From the NCBI RefSeq assembly GCF_030811655.1, contig NZ_JAUSRE010000012.1, forward strand, positions 62,001 through 126,000: a stretch of DNA of 64,000 nucleotides, in the 5' to 3' direction. The DNA is from Pseudarthrobacter enclensis (GTDB taxonomy: Bacteria; Actinomycetota; Actinomycetes; Actinomycetales; Micrococcaceae). The notes beneath the pieces are model-generated. The model searched no databases, had not been told where the DNA came from, and saw nothing but the letters and a program-made list of their open reading frames with translations. The stretch's first letter is position 1; every line of letters starts with the position of its first letter. A program made the translations under genes and the position numbers. Below, in pieces: positions 55,166-62,956 of this stretch.

Positions 55166-56506
55166 GTGACACCACAGAACCCTCCTTCAACCACCCCCGC
55201 CGGCACTGCTTCGGCCACCGCTGGCCGCGACACCACCATCCTCGAGGTTCCTTCCGGCACGCCGGGCGGGCCGGGGCGCTTTTCACGCCTTCCACAGCTC
55301 GCGGGCCGAAGCTTTATCCCGCTGGGTCTCTTCGCGCGGCTCCCGCTCGCCATGCTGACAGTCGGCACACTGACCCTGGTCACCTCCGTGAGCGGGTCTT
55401 TTGCCGCCGGCGGGACCGCAGCGGGCGCGGTGGGCATCGGCTCCGCGCTGGGAGCTCCGGTACTGGGATCGCTGGCCGACAAGCGCGGCCAGCGGCCCGT
55501 GCTCGTGGTGGCAGCGCTGCTCAACACCATGGCAGTCCTGGCCCTTGTCCTCATCGCCAGCGCGGCCGCGGCGTCAGGAGCGTTTTCGATTGCTGTCCTG
55601 GTCATTGCCTTCGCTTCGGGTGCAACCTGTCCACAAGTAGGTCCCTTGGCCCGGGTCAGGTGGATGGCCCTGACCGCCAACGCAGAAGGCAGTGCGGCGA
55701 CGTCTGTCTCGGCCCGCGATCTGGACACGGCACTGTCCTATGAGAGCACCGCGGATGAAGTCACGTTCGTCCTCGGGCCTGCGCTGGTGGGAATCCTTGC
55801 CAGCCTCGTGTCGCCCTGGCTCCCGTTGGCCCTCGCGGCGGCCATGACCATCACACTGGTACCCGCCTTCGCCTTCCATCCCACCCATCGGGCCGTGCCT
55901 GCCGCCGGTTCCAGAAAACCCGGAGGCAAGGGTGCCGGCAGCCCTGCCCGGCTGCCGTGGGCGGTGGCCCTGCCCGTCTTTGCCATGGTCTGCATGGGAA
56001 CATTTTTTGGGTCCACCCAGGCTGCGCTTAGCGCCTTCTCGGCAGGCCTGGCGGGTACGGAAATTGCCGGGCTGCTGTATGCCGTCATGGGCCTCAGCTC
56101 CGCGGTCGCGGCATTATCGGTGGCATACTGGCCCCGGCGCGCCGGTTTGTCCCTGCGCTGGGTGCTGTGTGCACTCCTGATGGCAGCCCTGGCACTCCTG
56201 TTGCCGGTGCCGTCTTCACTGCCGATGATGGCGCTGGTCCTGCTGGTCCTGGGACTGCCTGTGGGCCCGGTCATGGTTACCGTTTTCGCGGTGGGCGGCA
56301 GGGTGGCTCCGGCCGGAAGGCTGGGCACTGTCATGACCGCGCTGGCCAGCGGCATCGTGGCCGGAACAGCTGTTGGTTCCTCTGTTGGGGGACAGTTGGC
56401 GCAGCTGGACGGGTACCAGGCCGCGTTCCTTGTCCCGTTCTGCGCGGCGGTGGCGCTGTCGCTGCTCGGTGCGGCAGCCGCCGTCGTGCTTCGCAGAAGG
56501 GCCTGA
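55166..56506 (+). CDS. MFS transporter
   Basis: 446 residues with 12 hydrophobic segments after a 45-residue hydrophilic lead. GSLADKRGQRPVLVV (between helices 2 and 3) is the MFS-family A motif, and helix-5-region GTFFGSTQAALSAFSAGLAG is typical of drug-efflux-like members. Substrate unknown. GTG 55166 has no good ribosome site; the upstream MRSD leader ORF may supply coupling. Confidence 0.88.
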   Translation: MTPQNPPSTTPAGTASATAGRDTTILEVPSGTPGGPGRFSRLPQLAGRSFIPLGLFARLPLAMLTVGTLTLVTSVSGSFAAGGTAAGAVGIGSALGAPVLGSLADKRGQRPVLVVAALLNTMAVLALVLIASAAAASGAFSIAVLVIAFASGATCPQVGPLARVRWMALTANAEGSAATSVSARDLDTALSYESTADEVTFVLGPALVGILASLVSPWLPLALAAAMTITLVPAFAFHPTHRAVPAAGSRKPGGKGAGSPARLPWAVALPVFAMVCMGTFFGSTQAALSAFSAGLAGTEIAGLLYAVMGLSSAVAALSVAYWPRRAGLSLRWVLCALLMAALALLLPVPSSLPMMALVLLVLGLPVGPVMVTVFAVGGRVAPAGRLGTVMTALASGIVAGTAVGSSVGGQLAQLDGYQAAFLVPFCAAVALSLLGAAAAVVLRRRA

Positions 56507-56529
56507 CCAGGAGGCCGAACCGTACGCTG

Positions 56530-57264
56530 CTACGCCAGCTGGCTCTCGATCCTGGCCGCGCTTTCGGCAAGGGCTGCCCCTAGAGCCTCCGGATCCTGGG
56601 TGGAGCGGATGTAGACGACGGCGAGCGCAGCCGGGCGGCCGCCGGGAACCCGGACCGGGGCCGCCAGTGACGAGACCCCGGCGATGACTTCGTCGTGGCT
56701 GGCCGAGTAACCCTTCCTGCGCGCTTCGGATGCCTCCGGCCGGTAAGGGATGCCCGTCTCCAGCCGGTCCCATTCCGCTTCCGTGAGGGCGGACTGGATG
56801 GCGATGCCGGGCGCGCCGGCGTTGATCGGGTGGCGCGTTCCGGGCCGCTGGGCCACGGAGGCCCCCGAATGCCTGGGTTCAACCGTGACCAACGTGATGC
56901 AGTCATGGTGGTCCCACACCGCCACGAACGCCGTCATGTCCAGGGAGTTTGCCAGTTGGGTGAGCTCCGGAAGCGCTGCACTTTGCAGGTTCCGCGACAC
57001 ACCCCGGGCCAGGACCGCCAGCCCCGGCCCCGGCTGGACCCGTCCCGCATCGTCACGCACCAGGAGGGAATGGTCCTCCAGCGTGCGCAGGATCCGGTAT
57101 GCCACTGACCGGTGGACACCCATGGCATCGGCGAGCTCGGCGATGGTCAGCGGGCCGGGGGCGGCAGCCAGGATCTCGAGGGCGCGGATGCCGCGCGAGA
57201 GGGTTTGGGACGGCGAAGCCTGGGGCGACGCTCCGGTGCGCGCTGTGGCTGCTGGAGGAGTCAT
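56530..57264 (-). CDS. IclR family transcriptional regulator
   Basis: 244 residues: N-terminal winged helix (LSRGIRALEILAAAPGPLTI, MGVHRSVAYRILRTLEDHSL) and C-terminal effector domain (MTAFVAVWDHHDCITLVTVE, TRHPINAGAPGIAIQSAL, GVSSLAAPVRVPGG). ATG 57264 is preferred because TAGGAT lies seven bases upstream; ATG 57273 adds MDI. Divergent from an MHS-type transporter, which it may regulate. Confidence 0.92.
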   Translation of the reverse strand: MTPPAATARTGASPQASPSQTLSRGIRALEILAAAPGPLTIAELADAMGVHRSVAYRILRTLEDHSLLVRDDAGRVQPGPGLAVLARGVSRNLQSAALPELTQLANSLDMTAFVAVWDHHDCITLVTVEPRHSGASVAQRPGTRHPINAGAPGIAIQSALTEAEWDRLETGIPYRPEASEARRKGYSASHDEVIAGVSSLAAPVRVPGGRPAALAVVYIRSTQDPEALGAALAESAARIESQLA

Positions 57265-57271
57265 GATGTCC

Positions 57272-57277
57272 ATCCTA
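57272..57277 (-). promoter_or_regulatory. -10 element of iclR-type gene, leaderless arrangement
   Basis: TAGGAT on the minus strand seven bases before ATG 57264. Confidence 0.5.
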
Positions 57278-57343
57278 GGCGGCAAGGCGGACAACGCCGT
57301 GACCCTTGTCTCAGCATCCGGGAAACGGTATTGTCCTCTATAC

Positions 57344-57371
57344 GAACTGACAGTTCTAATATAGAACTGAC
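57344..57371 (+). promoter_or_regulatory. Operator-like cluster of GAACTGAC/AGTTCT elements
   Basis: GAACTGACAGTTC (57344-57356) is a perfect 13-base palindrome. AGTTCT at 57352 and AGAACT at 57363 form an overlapping inverted repeat with a five-base spacer, and GAACTGAC recurs at 57364. Located in the 254-base divergent gap between iclR and the MHS transporter. Confidence 0.6.
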
Positions 57372-57414
57372 GTCCAGCGGCCCTGTGGTCGCGCAAATCC
57401 CCCACGTTCGTGTC

Positions 57415-57444
57415 TTGCATCACAGATTCGTAGTACCCTACCAA
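57415..57444 (+). promoter_or_regulatory. Possible promoter of the MHS transporter
   Basis: TTGCAT (57415-57420) and TACCAA (57439-57444) are 18 bases apart. The second operator-like box begins three bases later. A weak match to consensus, so tentative. Confidence 0.3.
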
Positions 57445-57446
57445 CT

Positions 57447-57459
57447 AACTGACCGTTCT
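57447..57459 (+). promoter_or_regulatory. Second operator-like box, AACTGACCGTTCT
   Basis: Matches AACTGACAGTTCT of the 57344 cluster at 12 of 13 positions, about 100 bases further towards the MHS gene. Repetition of the box supports a specific regulator site. Confidence 0.55.
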
Positions 57460-57518
57460 GTCGGTAATTCTGAAGGCGTCCCGGGTGGCATTGCTGCCCT
57501 ATAAACAATGGAGTTTCA

Positions 57519-58853
57519 ATGACCACACCTTCCAAGGTGGATACCCCCGCTGGTCCCAGCAGCCGGCGGGAGGAGCGCAAGGTTCTTGCCGGCACCCTCG
57601 TCGGCACCACTATCGAATGGTATGACTTCTTCATCTTTGCCCAGCTGACGGCAACGCTGCTGTCACCGCTGTTCCTGGCTCCGCTGAACGAGTCCAACCC
57701 GGGCCTGGCCCAAATCCTCTCTTTTGCCCTGATCGGCATCAGCTTCCTGTTCCGCCCGCTCGGCGCCGTTATCGCCGGACACCTGGGTGACCGCCTGGGC
57801 CGGAAAGCCATGCTGGTCTTCACCCTTGTCATGATGGGCGCCGCCACGGCCCTGATCGGCGTGCTTCCCACCTATGCCCAAATCGGTGCGTGGGCGCCTG
57901 TGCTGCTCATCCTGCTGCGCGTTATCCAGGGCTTCTCGGCCGGCGGCGAGTGGGGCGGCGCCGCCCTCATGGCCGTGGAGCATGCGCCGGTCAACCTGCG
58001 CGGCCTGTTCGGCGCCTACCCGCAGATCGGTGTGCCGGTAGGCATGATCCTCGCCACCGGCCTGCTGTTCTTCCTGAACACCGGCATGTCCAAAGACGAC
58101 TTCGCGGCGTGGGGCTGGCGCGTGCCGTTCCTGCTCTCCATCGTCCTGATCGTGGTGGGCTACCTCATTCGCCGCGCTGTATCCGAGAGCCCGGTGTTCC
58201 AGGAGATGGCGCTGCGGAAGAAGGAAAGCAAGGCGCCCCTGGGTGAGCTGGTCCGGAGCCACAAGTTGCCCGTCCTGTACTCCACCCTGATCTTCATCGG
58301 CAACAACGCAGCGGGTTACCTGCTGATCGCGTTCTTCATTTCCTACGCCACCAAGACCCTGAAGATGCCCACCCCGCAGATCCTGCTTGCCACCACGCTC
58401 GCGTCGCTTGGCTGGCTGATCTTCACCCTGGTGGGCGGCTGGCTGTCCGACCGCATCGGCCGGGTCAAAACCTTCCTGACCGGGTACGCCATCGTCTTCG
58501 CCTGGATGATCCCCATGTTCGCGCTGATCGACACCAAGGACATCGTGCTGTACGGCGTCGCCCTGTTCGTGCTGACCGTCGGCCTGGGCCTCTCCTACGG
58601 CCCCATGTCGGCCATGTACGCCGAGATGTTCCCCGCCAACGTCAGGTACTCCGGTATCTCGATCGGGTACGCCTTTGGTGCCATCCTGGGCGGCGCGTTC
58701 GCGGCCACCATCGCCGAATCGCTGCTGCAGTCCACCAAGTGGACCGGTTCGATCGGTATCTACATCATGATCCTCTGCGTCATCTCCGCCGTGGGCGTGG
58801 TGCTGGCCAAGGAGACCAGGGGGCGCCCACTGGGCGTCAGCAGCCACCACTGA
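57519..58853 (+). CDS. MHS-type MFS transporter (metabolite:H+ symporter)
   Basis: 444 residues. The MHS hallmark GTTIEWYDFFIFAQLTA opens helix 1, GHLGDRLGRKAMLVF is the A motif, IQGFSAGGEWGGAALMAVE lies in helix 4, and GYAFGAILGGAFAATIAE in helix 10. The family carries shikimate, citrate, proline/betaine and other carboxylates; the substrate is unknown. ATG 57519 with GGAG five bases ahead. Divergent from iclR. Confidence 0.92.
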   Translation: MTTPSKVDTPAGPSSRREERKVLAGTLVGTTIEWYDFFIFAQLTATLLSPLFLAPLNESNPGLAQILSFALIGISFLFRPLGAVIAGHLGDRLGRKAMLVFTLVMMGAATALIGVLPTYAQIGAWAPVLLILLRVIQGFSAGGEWGGAALMAVEHAPVNLRGLFGAYPQIGVPVGMILATGLLFFLNTGMSKDDFAAWGWRVPFLLSIVLIVVGYLIRRAVSESPVFQEMALRKKESKAPLGELVRSHKLPVLYSTLIFIGNNAAGYLLIAFFISYATKTLKMPTPQILLATTLASLGWLIFTLVGGWLSDRIGRVKTFLTGYAIVFAWMIPMFALIDTKDIVLYGVALFVLTVGLGLSYGPMSAMYAEMFPANVRYSGISIGYAFGAILGGAFAATIAESLLQSTKWTGSIGIYIMILCVISAVGVVLAKETRGRPLGVSSHH

Positions 58854-58876
58854 CCCCACCGGACCCATCGTCAGAG

Positions 58877-58912
58877 ACGGCAGGCCCGGACCGCATGGTC
58901 CGGGCCTGCCGT
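58877..58912 (+). terminator. 16-bp perfect hairpin between convergent genes
   Basis: 58877-58892 pairs perfectly with 58897-58912 around a GCAT loop. It lies midway between the MHS gene stop and the phosphoribosyltransferase stop, and no T-run follows, so it may act as a bidirectional 3' barrier. Confidence 0.7.
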
Positions 58913-58925
58913 ACGTGCGGGGCGG

Positions 58926-59573
58926 TCAGGGCTCGAGCAGCCTGACCGCCTCATCGTCGCCCAGCTGTCCGAAATGCCGGTAATAGCTCCCCACCGCCCT
59001 GAACTTGCCCGGGAGATGAAGGCAGACCACTGCGTCGCACACCCGCTCAAGGGAAGCCTGGGCATCCACGGACCCAACGGGAGCCGCGGCGAGCACGGCA
59101 GTGGCGCCTTCTGCACGCATGGCCTCGACGGCGGCGCGCATGGTGGCTCCGGTAGCCAGCCCGTCATCCATGAGGACAACAGTCTTGCCCGCCACATCCA
59201 TGCCGGTTCCCGGGTACAGCTGCGCCCGGCGAAGCAGCTCGGCGCGCTCACGCTCTTCAACGTCGTCCATCAAGTCCTGCCGCACGCCGTGCTGCAGCAC
59301 CCGTTCCAGCAGGGGTTTGTTGATCAGCCGGACGATGCGCCCGCGGGCCAGGGCCAGGGCCCCAAAAGCGGTTTCTTCGTGCCCGGGTATCCCCAGCTTC
59401 CGGACCAAAACGGCGCCGAGGGGAAGGCGGAGCACAGATGCTGCAGCCGCCGCGACGGGGATGCCTCCCCGCGCCAGGCCCAGGACCAGGGTGTCCGGTT
59501 GTTCCCGAAACCGGGCAAGCGCCCCGGCGAGGCGCTGGCCGGCCTCCGTGCGGTCTTCAAAACGCGTACCCAT
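58926..59573 (-). CDS. Phosphoribosyltransferase
   Basis: 215 residues, type I PRTase fold. N-terminal LVLGLARGGIPVAAAAASVL, the PRPP loop VVLMDDGLATGATMRAA, and KLGIPGHEETAFGALAL are as in the family often annotated as phosphoribosyltransferase with unspecified base. No base-specific hood region is recognised. ATG 59573 is preceded by GGGAGGGAC. Substrate unknown. Confidence 0.85.
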   Translation of the reverse strand: MGTRFEDRTEAGQRLAGALARFREQPDTLVLGLARGGIPVAAAAASVLRLPLGAVLVRKLGIPGHEETAFGALALARGRIVRLINKPLLERVLQHGVRQDLMDDVEERERAELLRRAQLYPGTGMDVAGKTVVLMDDGLATGATMRAAVEAMRAEGATAVLAAAPVGSVDAQASLERVCDAVVCLHLPGKFRAVGSYYRHFGQLGDDEAVRLLEP

Positions 59574-59653
59574 AAGTCCCTCCCGGCGCTGCCGCCTGCC
59601 CCCAGCGTAACGCCGGCCGTGCTGCTGCCGGCTTCCGCCGCAGGCCTGGCTCC

Positions 59654-60481
59654 CTAGGCAGCCAGGAACGAAATGGCGGCCTGCTTGAAGGCCCTGCTGG
59701 TGATGGCGTTGGTGTGGTTCCTGCCCGGCAGGATCAATTGTTCGGCCATGGACCCTGCCCCCCGGGCCAGCTCTGCCAGCCGGGGCAGTGTTCCGGCCCG
59801 TTCGTCCTTGTCTCCCGCCACCAGCAGCATCGGAACGTGGGGGACTGCCTCGGCGGGGTCATAGGGCTCGGCCTTGATGGCTTCCACGAGGGACAGCAGC
59901 GCAAAGATGTTGTTGCTGGGCAGCAGCAGCGCCATCTTGAGGAGCTGGGCGGTGGATTCGTCGCTGATCGGCGTGCCGTCCGCCAGGTAGTCCTGGGCGG
60001 CCCTGAGGTCGAAATTGGCGAGCGGGTCCGAATCGTTGGGTCCGCCCAACACCAGCCGGTGCACCAGTTCCGGCTGGGTTGCCGCGAATTCCCAGGCGAG
60101 CCGGGATCCCAAGGAATAGCCCACCACGTCCAGTCCGCTGGAAGGATCGCCGTCCTGCAAAGGCCGTACGCCGGCGTCGAACGCTGCCTGCAGCAGGTCC
60201 GCCCGGATCCTGCTGGGGGAGTAGGAATCCATATCCTCGGGCGCCCCACTGCGGCCGTGGCCCGGCAGGTCCACCGTGATCACCCGTCGGCCGGCGTCGA
60301 GCAGGGCCGAGACCCAGCCGGTGTCCTCCCAGTTGAGCTTTGACGAGGAGGAAAAGCCGTGCAGCAGCAGGACCGCCCGGAGGCCTGCGTCAGCCGCGGG
60401 TTCGTGGACTGCCACGTACATCTGCGGGTCAGTGCCTTCCACAGTGTGCGCATGCTGCTGTCCGGTGTGCCTGCCGCTCAT
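59654..60481 (-). CDS. Alpha/beta hydrolase
   Basis: 275 residues. LLLHGFSSSSKLNWEDTGW (oxyanion region), VDLPGHGRSG, nucleophile elbow VVGYSLGSRLAWE, acid in VAGDKDER and His in LPGRNHTNAI form an intact catalytic triad. Ester, lactone or haloalkane substrates cannot be told apart. ATG 60481 (MSGRHT) is used; the longer frame adds 26 residues without homology. Confidence 0.85.
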   Translation of the reverse strand: MSGRHTGQQHAHTVEGTDPQMYVAVHEPAADAGLRAVLLLHGFSSSSKLNWEDTGWVSALLDAGRRVITVDLPGHGRSGAPEDMDSYSPSRIRADLLQAAFDAGVRPLQDGDPSSGLDVVGYSLGSRLAWEFAATQPELVHRLVLGGPNDSDPLANFDLRAAQDYLADGTPISDESTAQLLKMALLLPSNNIFALLSLVEAIKAEPYDPAEAVPHVPMLLVAGDKDERAGTLPRLAELARGAGSMAEQLILPGRNHTNAITSRAFKQAAISFLAA

Positions 60482-60560
60482 GGTGTCAGTTCCCCAATCA
60501 GGTACGGCGCCTGGGCGGGCCCGGCGCGTCGGTGCGTATTCCGTGAAGGTACGCACCACT

Positions 60561-61955
60561 CTACCTGTTGGCGGCCCGCTTCCGGCCGGTCACGCGGGCG
60601 CCGGCGGCACATGCCAGGGCGATGCCGGCGATCAGGGTGAAGGTGCTGAAGAGCTGGACCCGGCTTGCCTCCGCACTGAAGCCGACGGCGAAGATGAGCC
60701 CCAGCAGGACCAGGCCCAGGATGGTCAGTCCGGGGAAGCCCTTCATCCGCAGCGGGAGCGGGAGGCCGTCCCGGTCGGCGCGCCGCCGCAGGATCAGCTG
60801 GGATACGAGGGCGCTGCCCCAGACCACCAGGCAGGTGGATCCCACCAGCTGGAACAGGGCGGGCAGGATCCGTTCCGGGAACAGCAGTTCCAGGACCGTG
60901 GCGATGAAGCCGAAGGCCACCGATACGGTCACGGCAAGGAGCGGCACCCCGGCACCGTTGAGGCGGGTCAGGACCCGCGGTGCCTCTCCGCGCTGGGCCA
61001 GCGAGTACACCATGCGGGAGGCGCCGTAGAGGTTGGCGTTCAGCGCCGAGAGGAGGGCGACGACGGCCACCAGGGTGATGGCGGTTGAGGCACCCGGGAT
61101 TCTGGCAGCGTCCAGGACGCCGGCGAAGGGAGAGGCAAGGCTCTTGGAGGTGGCGGGAAGGACGGCGGCGATGACGAAGACGGAGCCGATGTAGAACACC
61201 AGGATGCGCCATACAACTGTCCGGATGGCTTTGCCCACGCTGCGTTCCGGGTCCTCGGTTTCTGCCGCGGCCACCGAGACGATTTCCGTCCCGCCGAACG
61301 CGAATATCACCACGAACAGTGCCGCGGCAACGCCGCCCAGGCCCTGGGGCGCAAAGTTGCCGGTCAGGTTTGCCGTTCCCGGGGAGACGACGCCGGGCAG
61401 CAGGCCGAGGAGCAGGGCGGTGCCGACCGCGAGGAACAGGATGATGACGGCAACTTTGAGGATGGCGAACCAGAACTCGAATTCGCCGAAGTTCCGTACT
61501 CCGGCCAGGTTGATGCCGGTGAACACCACCATGAACAGCAGTGCCAGTGCCCAGACCGGGACCACCGGCCAGACGGAGAACAGCAGCCCCGCGGCGCCCA
61601 GTGCCTCTGCCGCGATCACCACCACCAGCTGCAGCCACCACAGCCACCCGATCGTGGCGCCCGCCGTGCGGCCCAGGGCCCGTTCCGCGTAGACCGAAAA
61701 CGCTCCGCTGGTGGGGTTCGAGGCTGCCATCTCGCCCAGGGCCCACATCACCAGGATGATCAACGTTCCAGCCACCAGGTAGGAAACCAGGACTGCCGGC
61801 CCGGCTGCCTGGACGCCGGCACCCGAACCCAGGAACAAGCCTGCGCCGATGGCACTGCCGAGCCCCATCATGGTCAGCTGGCGCGGCTTCATGCTGTGGC
61901 CGGCGGTGGCCTTTTTCACGGTGGTGGAGGGGGTGTGGGCAGACTTCATCGTCAT
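60561..61955 (-). CDS. Amino-acid permease, APC family
   Basis: 464 residues with 12 hydrophobic segments. MGLGSAIGAGLFLGSGAGVQ (helix 1) and FAFGGTEIVSVAAAETEDPE (helix 6-7 loop) are APC signatures of the AAT/GabP-like group. Uptake by proton symport is likely; the substrate is unknown. ATG 61955 with AGAAGG upstream. A longer upstream frame overlaps the nrtR promoter and is rejected. Confidence 0.9.
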   Translation of the reverse strand: MTMKSAHTPSTTVKKATAGHSMKPRQLTMMGLGSAIGAGLFLGSGAGVQAAGPAVLVSYLVAGTLIILVMWALGEMAASNPTSGAFSVYAERALGRTAGATIGWLWWLQLVVVIAAEALGAAGLLFSVWPVVPVWALALLFMVVFTGINLAGVRNFGEFEFWFAILKVAVIILFLAVGTALLLGLLPGVVSPGTANLTGNFAPQGLGGVAAALFVVIFAFGGTEIVSVAAAETEDPERSVGKAIRTVVWRILVFYIGSVFVIAAVLPATSKSLASPFAGVLDAARIPGASTAITLVAVVALLSALNANLYGASRMVYSLAQRGEAPRVLTRLNGAGVPLLAVTVSVAFGFIATVLELLFPERILPALFQLVGSTCLVVWGSALVSQLILRRRADRDGLPLPLRMKGFPGLTILGLVLLGLIFAVGFSAEASRVQLFSTFTLIAGIALACAAGARVTGRKRAANR

Positions 61956-62162
61956 GGGCGAATGCACCTTCTGGGGCTGGTCGGGTCCGGCGTGTGGCGT
62001 CCGGGGGTCCTTGTGGGACTTATTGAATTTACCGCCTCGGGTGAGCGGCCCGGAAACCAGGCGGCAGCCGCCATTGGCACCGGCCAGGGGGCAGCCGCCC
62101 GCCGGCCCCGGTGAGGCAAGCAAAACGTGCAGAAACATTTCCCTTTCCATCGCGTCTGGCCG

Positions 62163-62192
62163 TAGAATTACTTTTGGTCAGGATGACCATAA
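62163..62192 (+). promoter_or_regulatory. nrtR promoter and palindromic operator candidate
   Basis: TAGAAT (62163-62168) is a good -10. TTTTGGTCA (62172-62180), GGA spacer and TGACCATAA (62184-62192) form a 21-base palindrome with one mismatch in nine. The site would overlap the transcription start, as expected for a repressor such as the adjacent NrtR-like protein. Confidence 0.65.
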
Positions 62193-62245
62193 CTAGGAAA
62201 AGAGTCCACGGGGCGGTCGATGGGGACGGAAGGGCGGTGAAGCGG

Positions 62246-62956
62246 ATGTACTACAGTTCGGCGAACGTTTCCGAGCGGCAGGCTGCACCGCCGTCGTTGG
62301 CCATCTCCACGGTGATCTTCGCGCTCCGGCCCAGCGAAACCTCGGGCCGTCCCACCCTGTGGCTTCCCCTGGTGCGCCGCATCCGGGAACCCTTCAGGGG
62401 GCTGTGGGCCTTGCCGGGCGGCCCGCTCAGCCACGACGAATCCCTCCAGGACGCGGCGGCAAGGAACCTGCAGGAGACCACCGGACTAGCGCCGCGCTAC
62501 CTCGAACAGCTCTACGCCTTCGGTGGCCTGCACCGTTCACCCACCCAGCGCGTGGTCTCCATCGTCTACTGGGCCCTGGTCCAGCCCACGGAGGCAGCGC
62601 TCGCGGACGAGTCCGAAAACGTCAGGTGGTTCCGTGCGGACCGGCTGGGGGACCTGGCCTTCGACCACAACGCGATCGTAGATTACGCCCTGTGGCGCCT
62701 GCGCAACAAGCTGGCCTACGGGTCGGTGGCCTACCACCTGCTGGGGGAGTACTTCACGCTGGCCCAGGTCCGCGAAGTCTATGAAGCGGTCCTGGACCGC
62801 CAGCTGGATCCAGCCAACTTCCGCCGCCAGCTCAAATCCACCCCGGAAATCGAAGAAACCGGCGAATACCTCCAGGGCGGCAAACACCGCCCGCCACGCC
62901 TCTACCGCTACACCGGCCGGCCAGGCCTTGACCCAGACAACAGGAGCACACCATGA
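62246..62956 (+). CDS. nrtR: Nudix-domain transcriptional regulator, NrtR type
   Basis: 236 residues. Residues 15-150 are a Nudix fold (LALISTVIFAL-type strands, WALPGGPLSHDESLQDAAAR with a degraded Nudix box lacking the full REXXEE). The C-terminal 80 form a winged helix (YHLLGEYFTLAQVREVYEAV, PANFRRQLKSTPEI). NrtR proteins sense ADP-ribose and repress NAD genes. ATG 62246 is used; GTG 62237 and ATG 62183 are alternatives. Overlaps the nadA ATG by four bases. Confidence 0.88.
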   Translation: MYYSSANVSERQAAPPSLAISTVIFALRPSETSGRPTLWLPLVRRIREPFRGLWALPGGPLSHDESLQDAAARNLQETTGLAPRYLEQLYAFGGLHRSPTQRVVSIVYWALVQPTEAALADESENVRWFRADRLGDLAFDHNAIVDYALWRLRNKLAYGSVAYHLLGEYFTLAQVREVYEAVLDRQLDPANFRRQLKSTPEIEETGEYLQGGKHRPPRLYRYTGRPGLDPDNRSTP

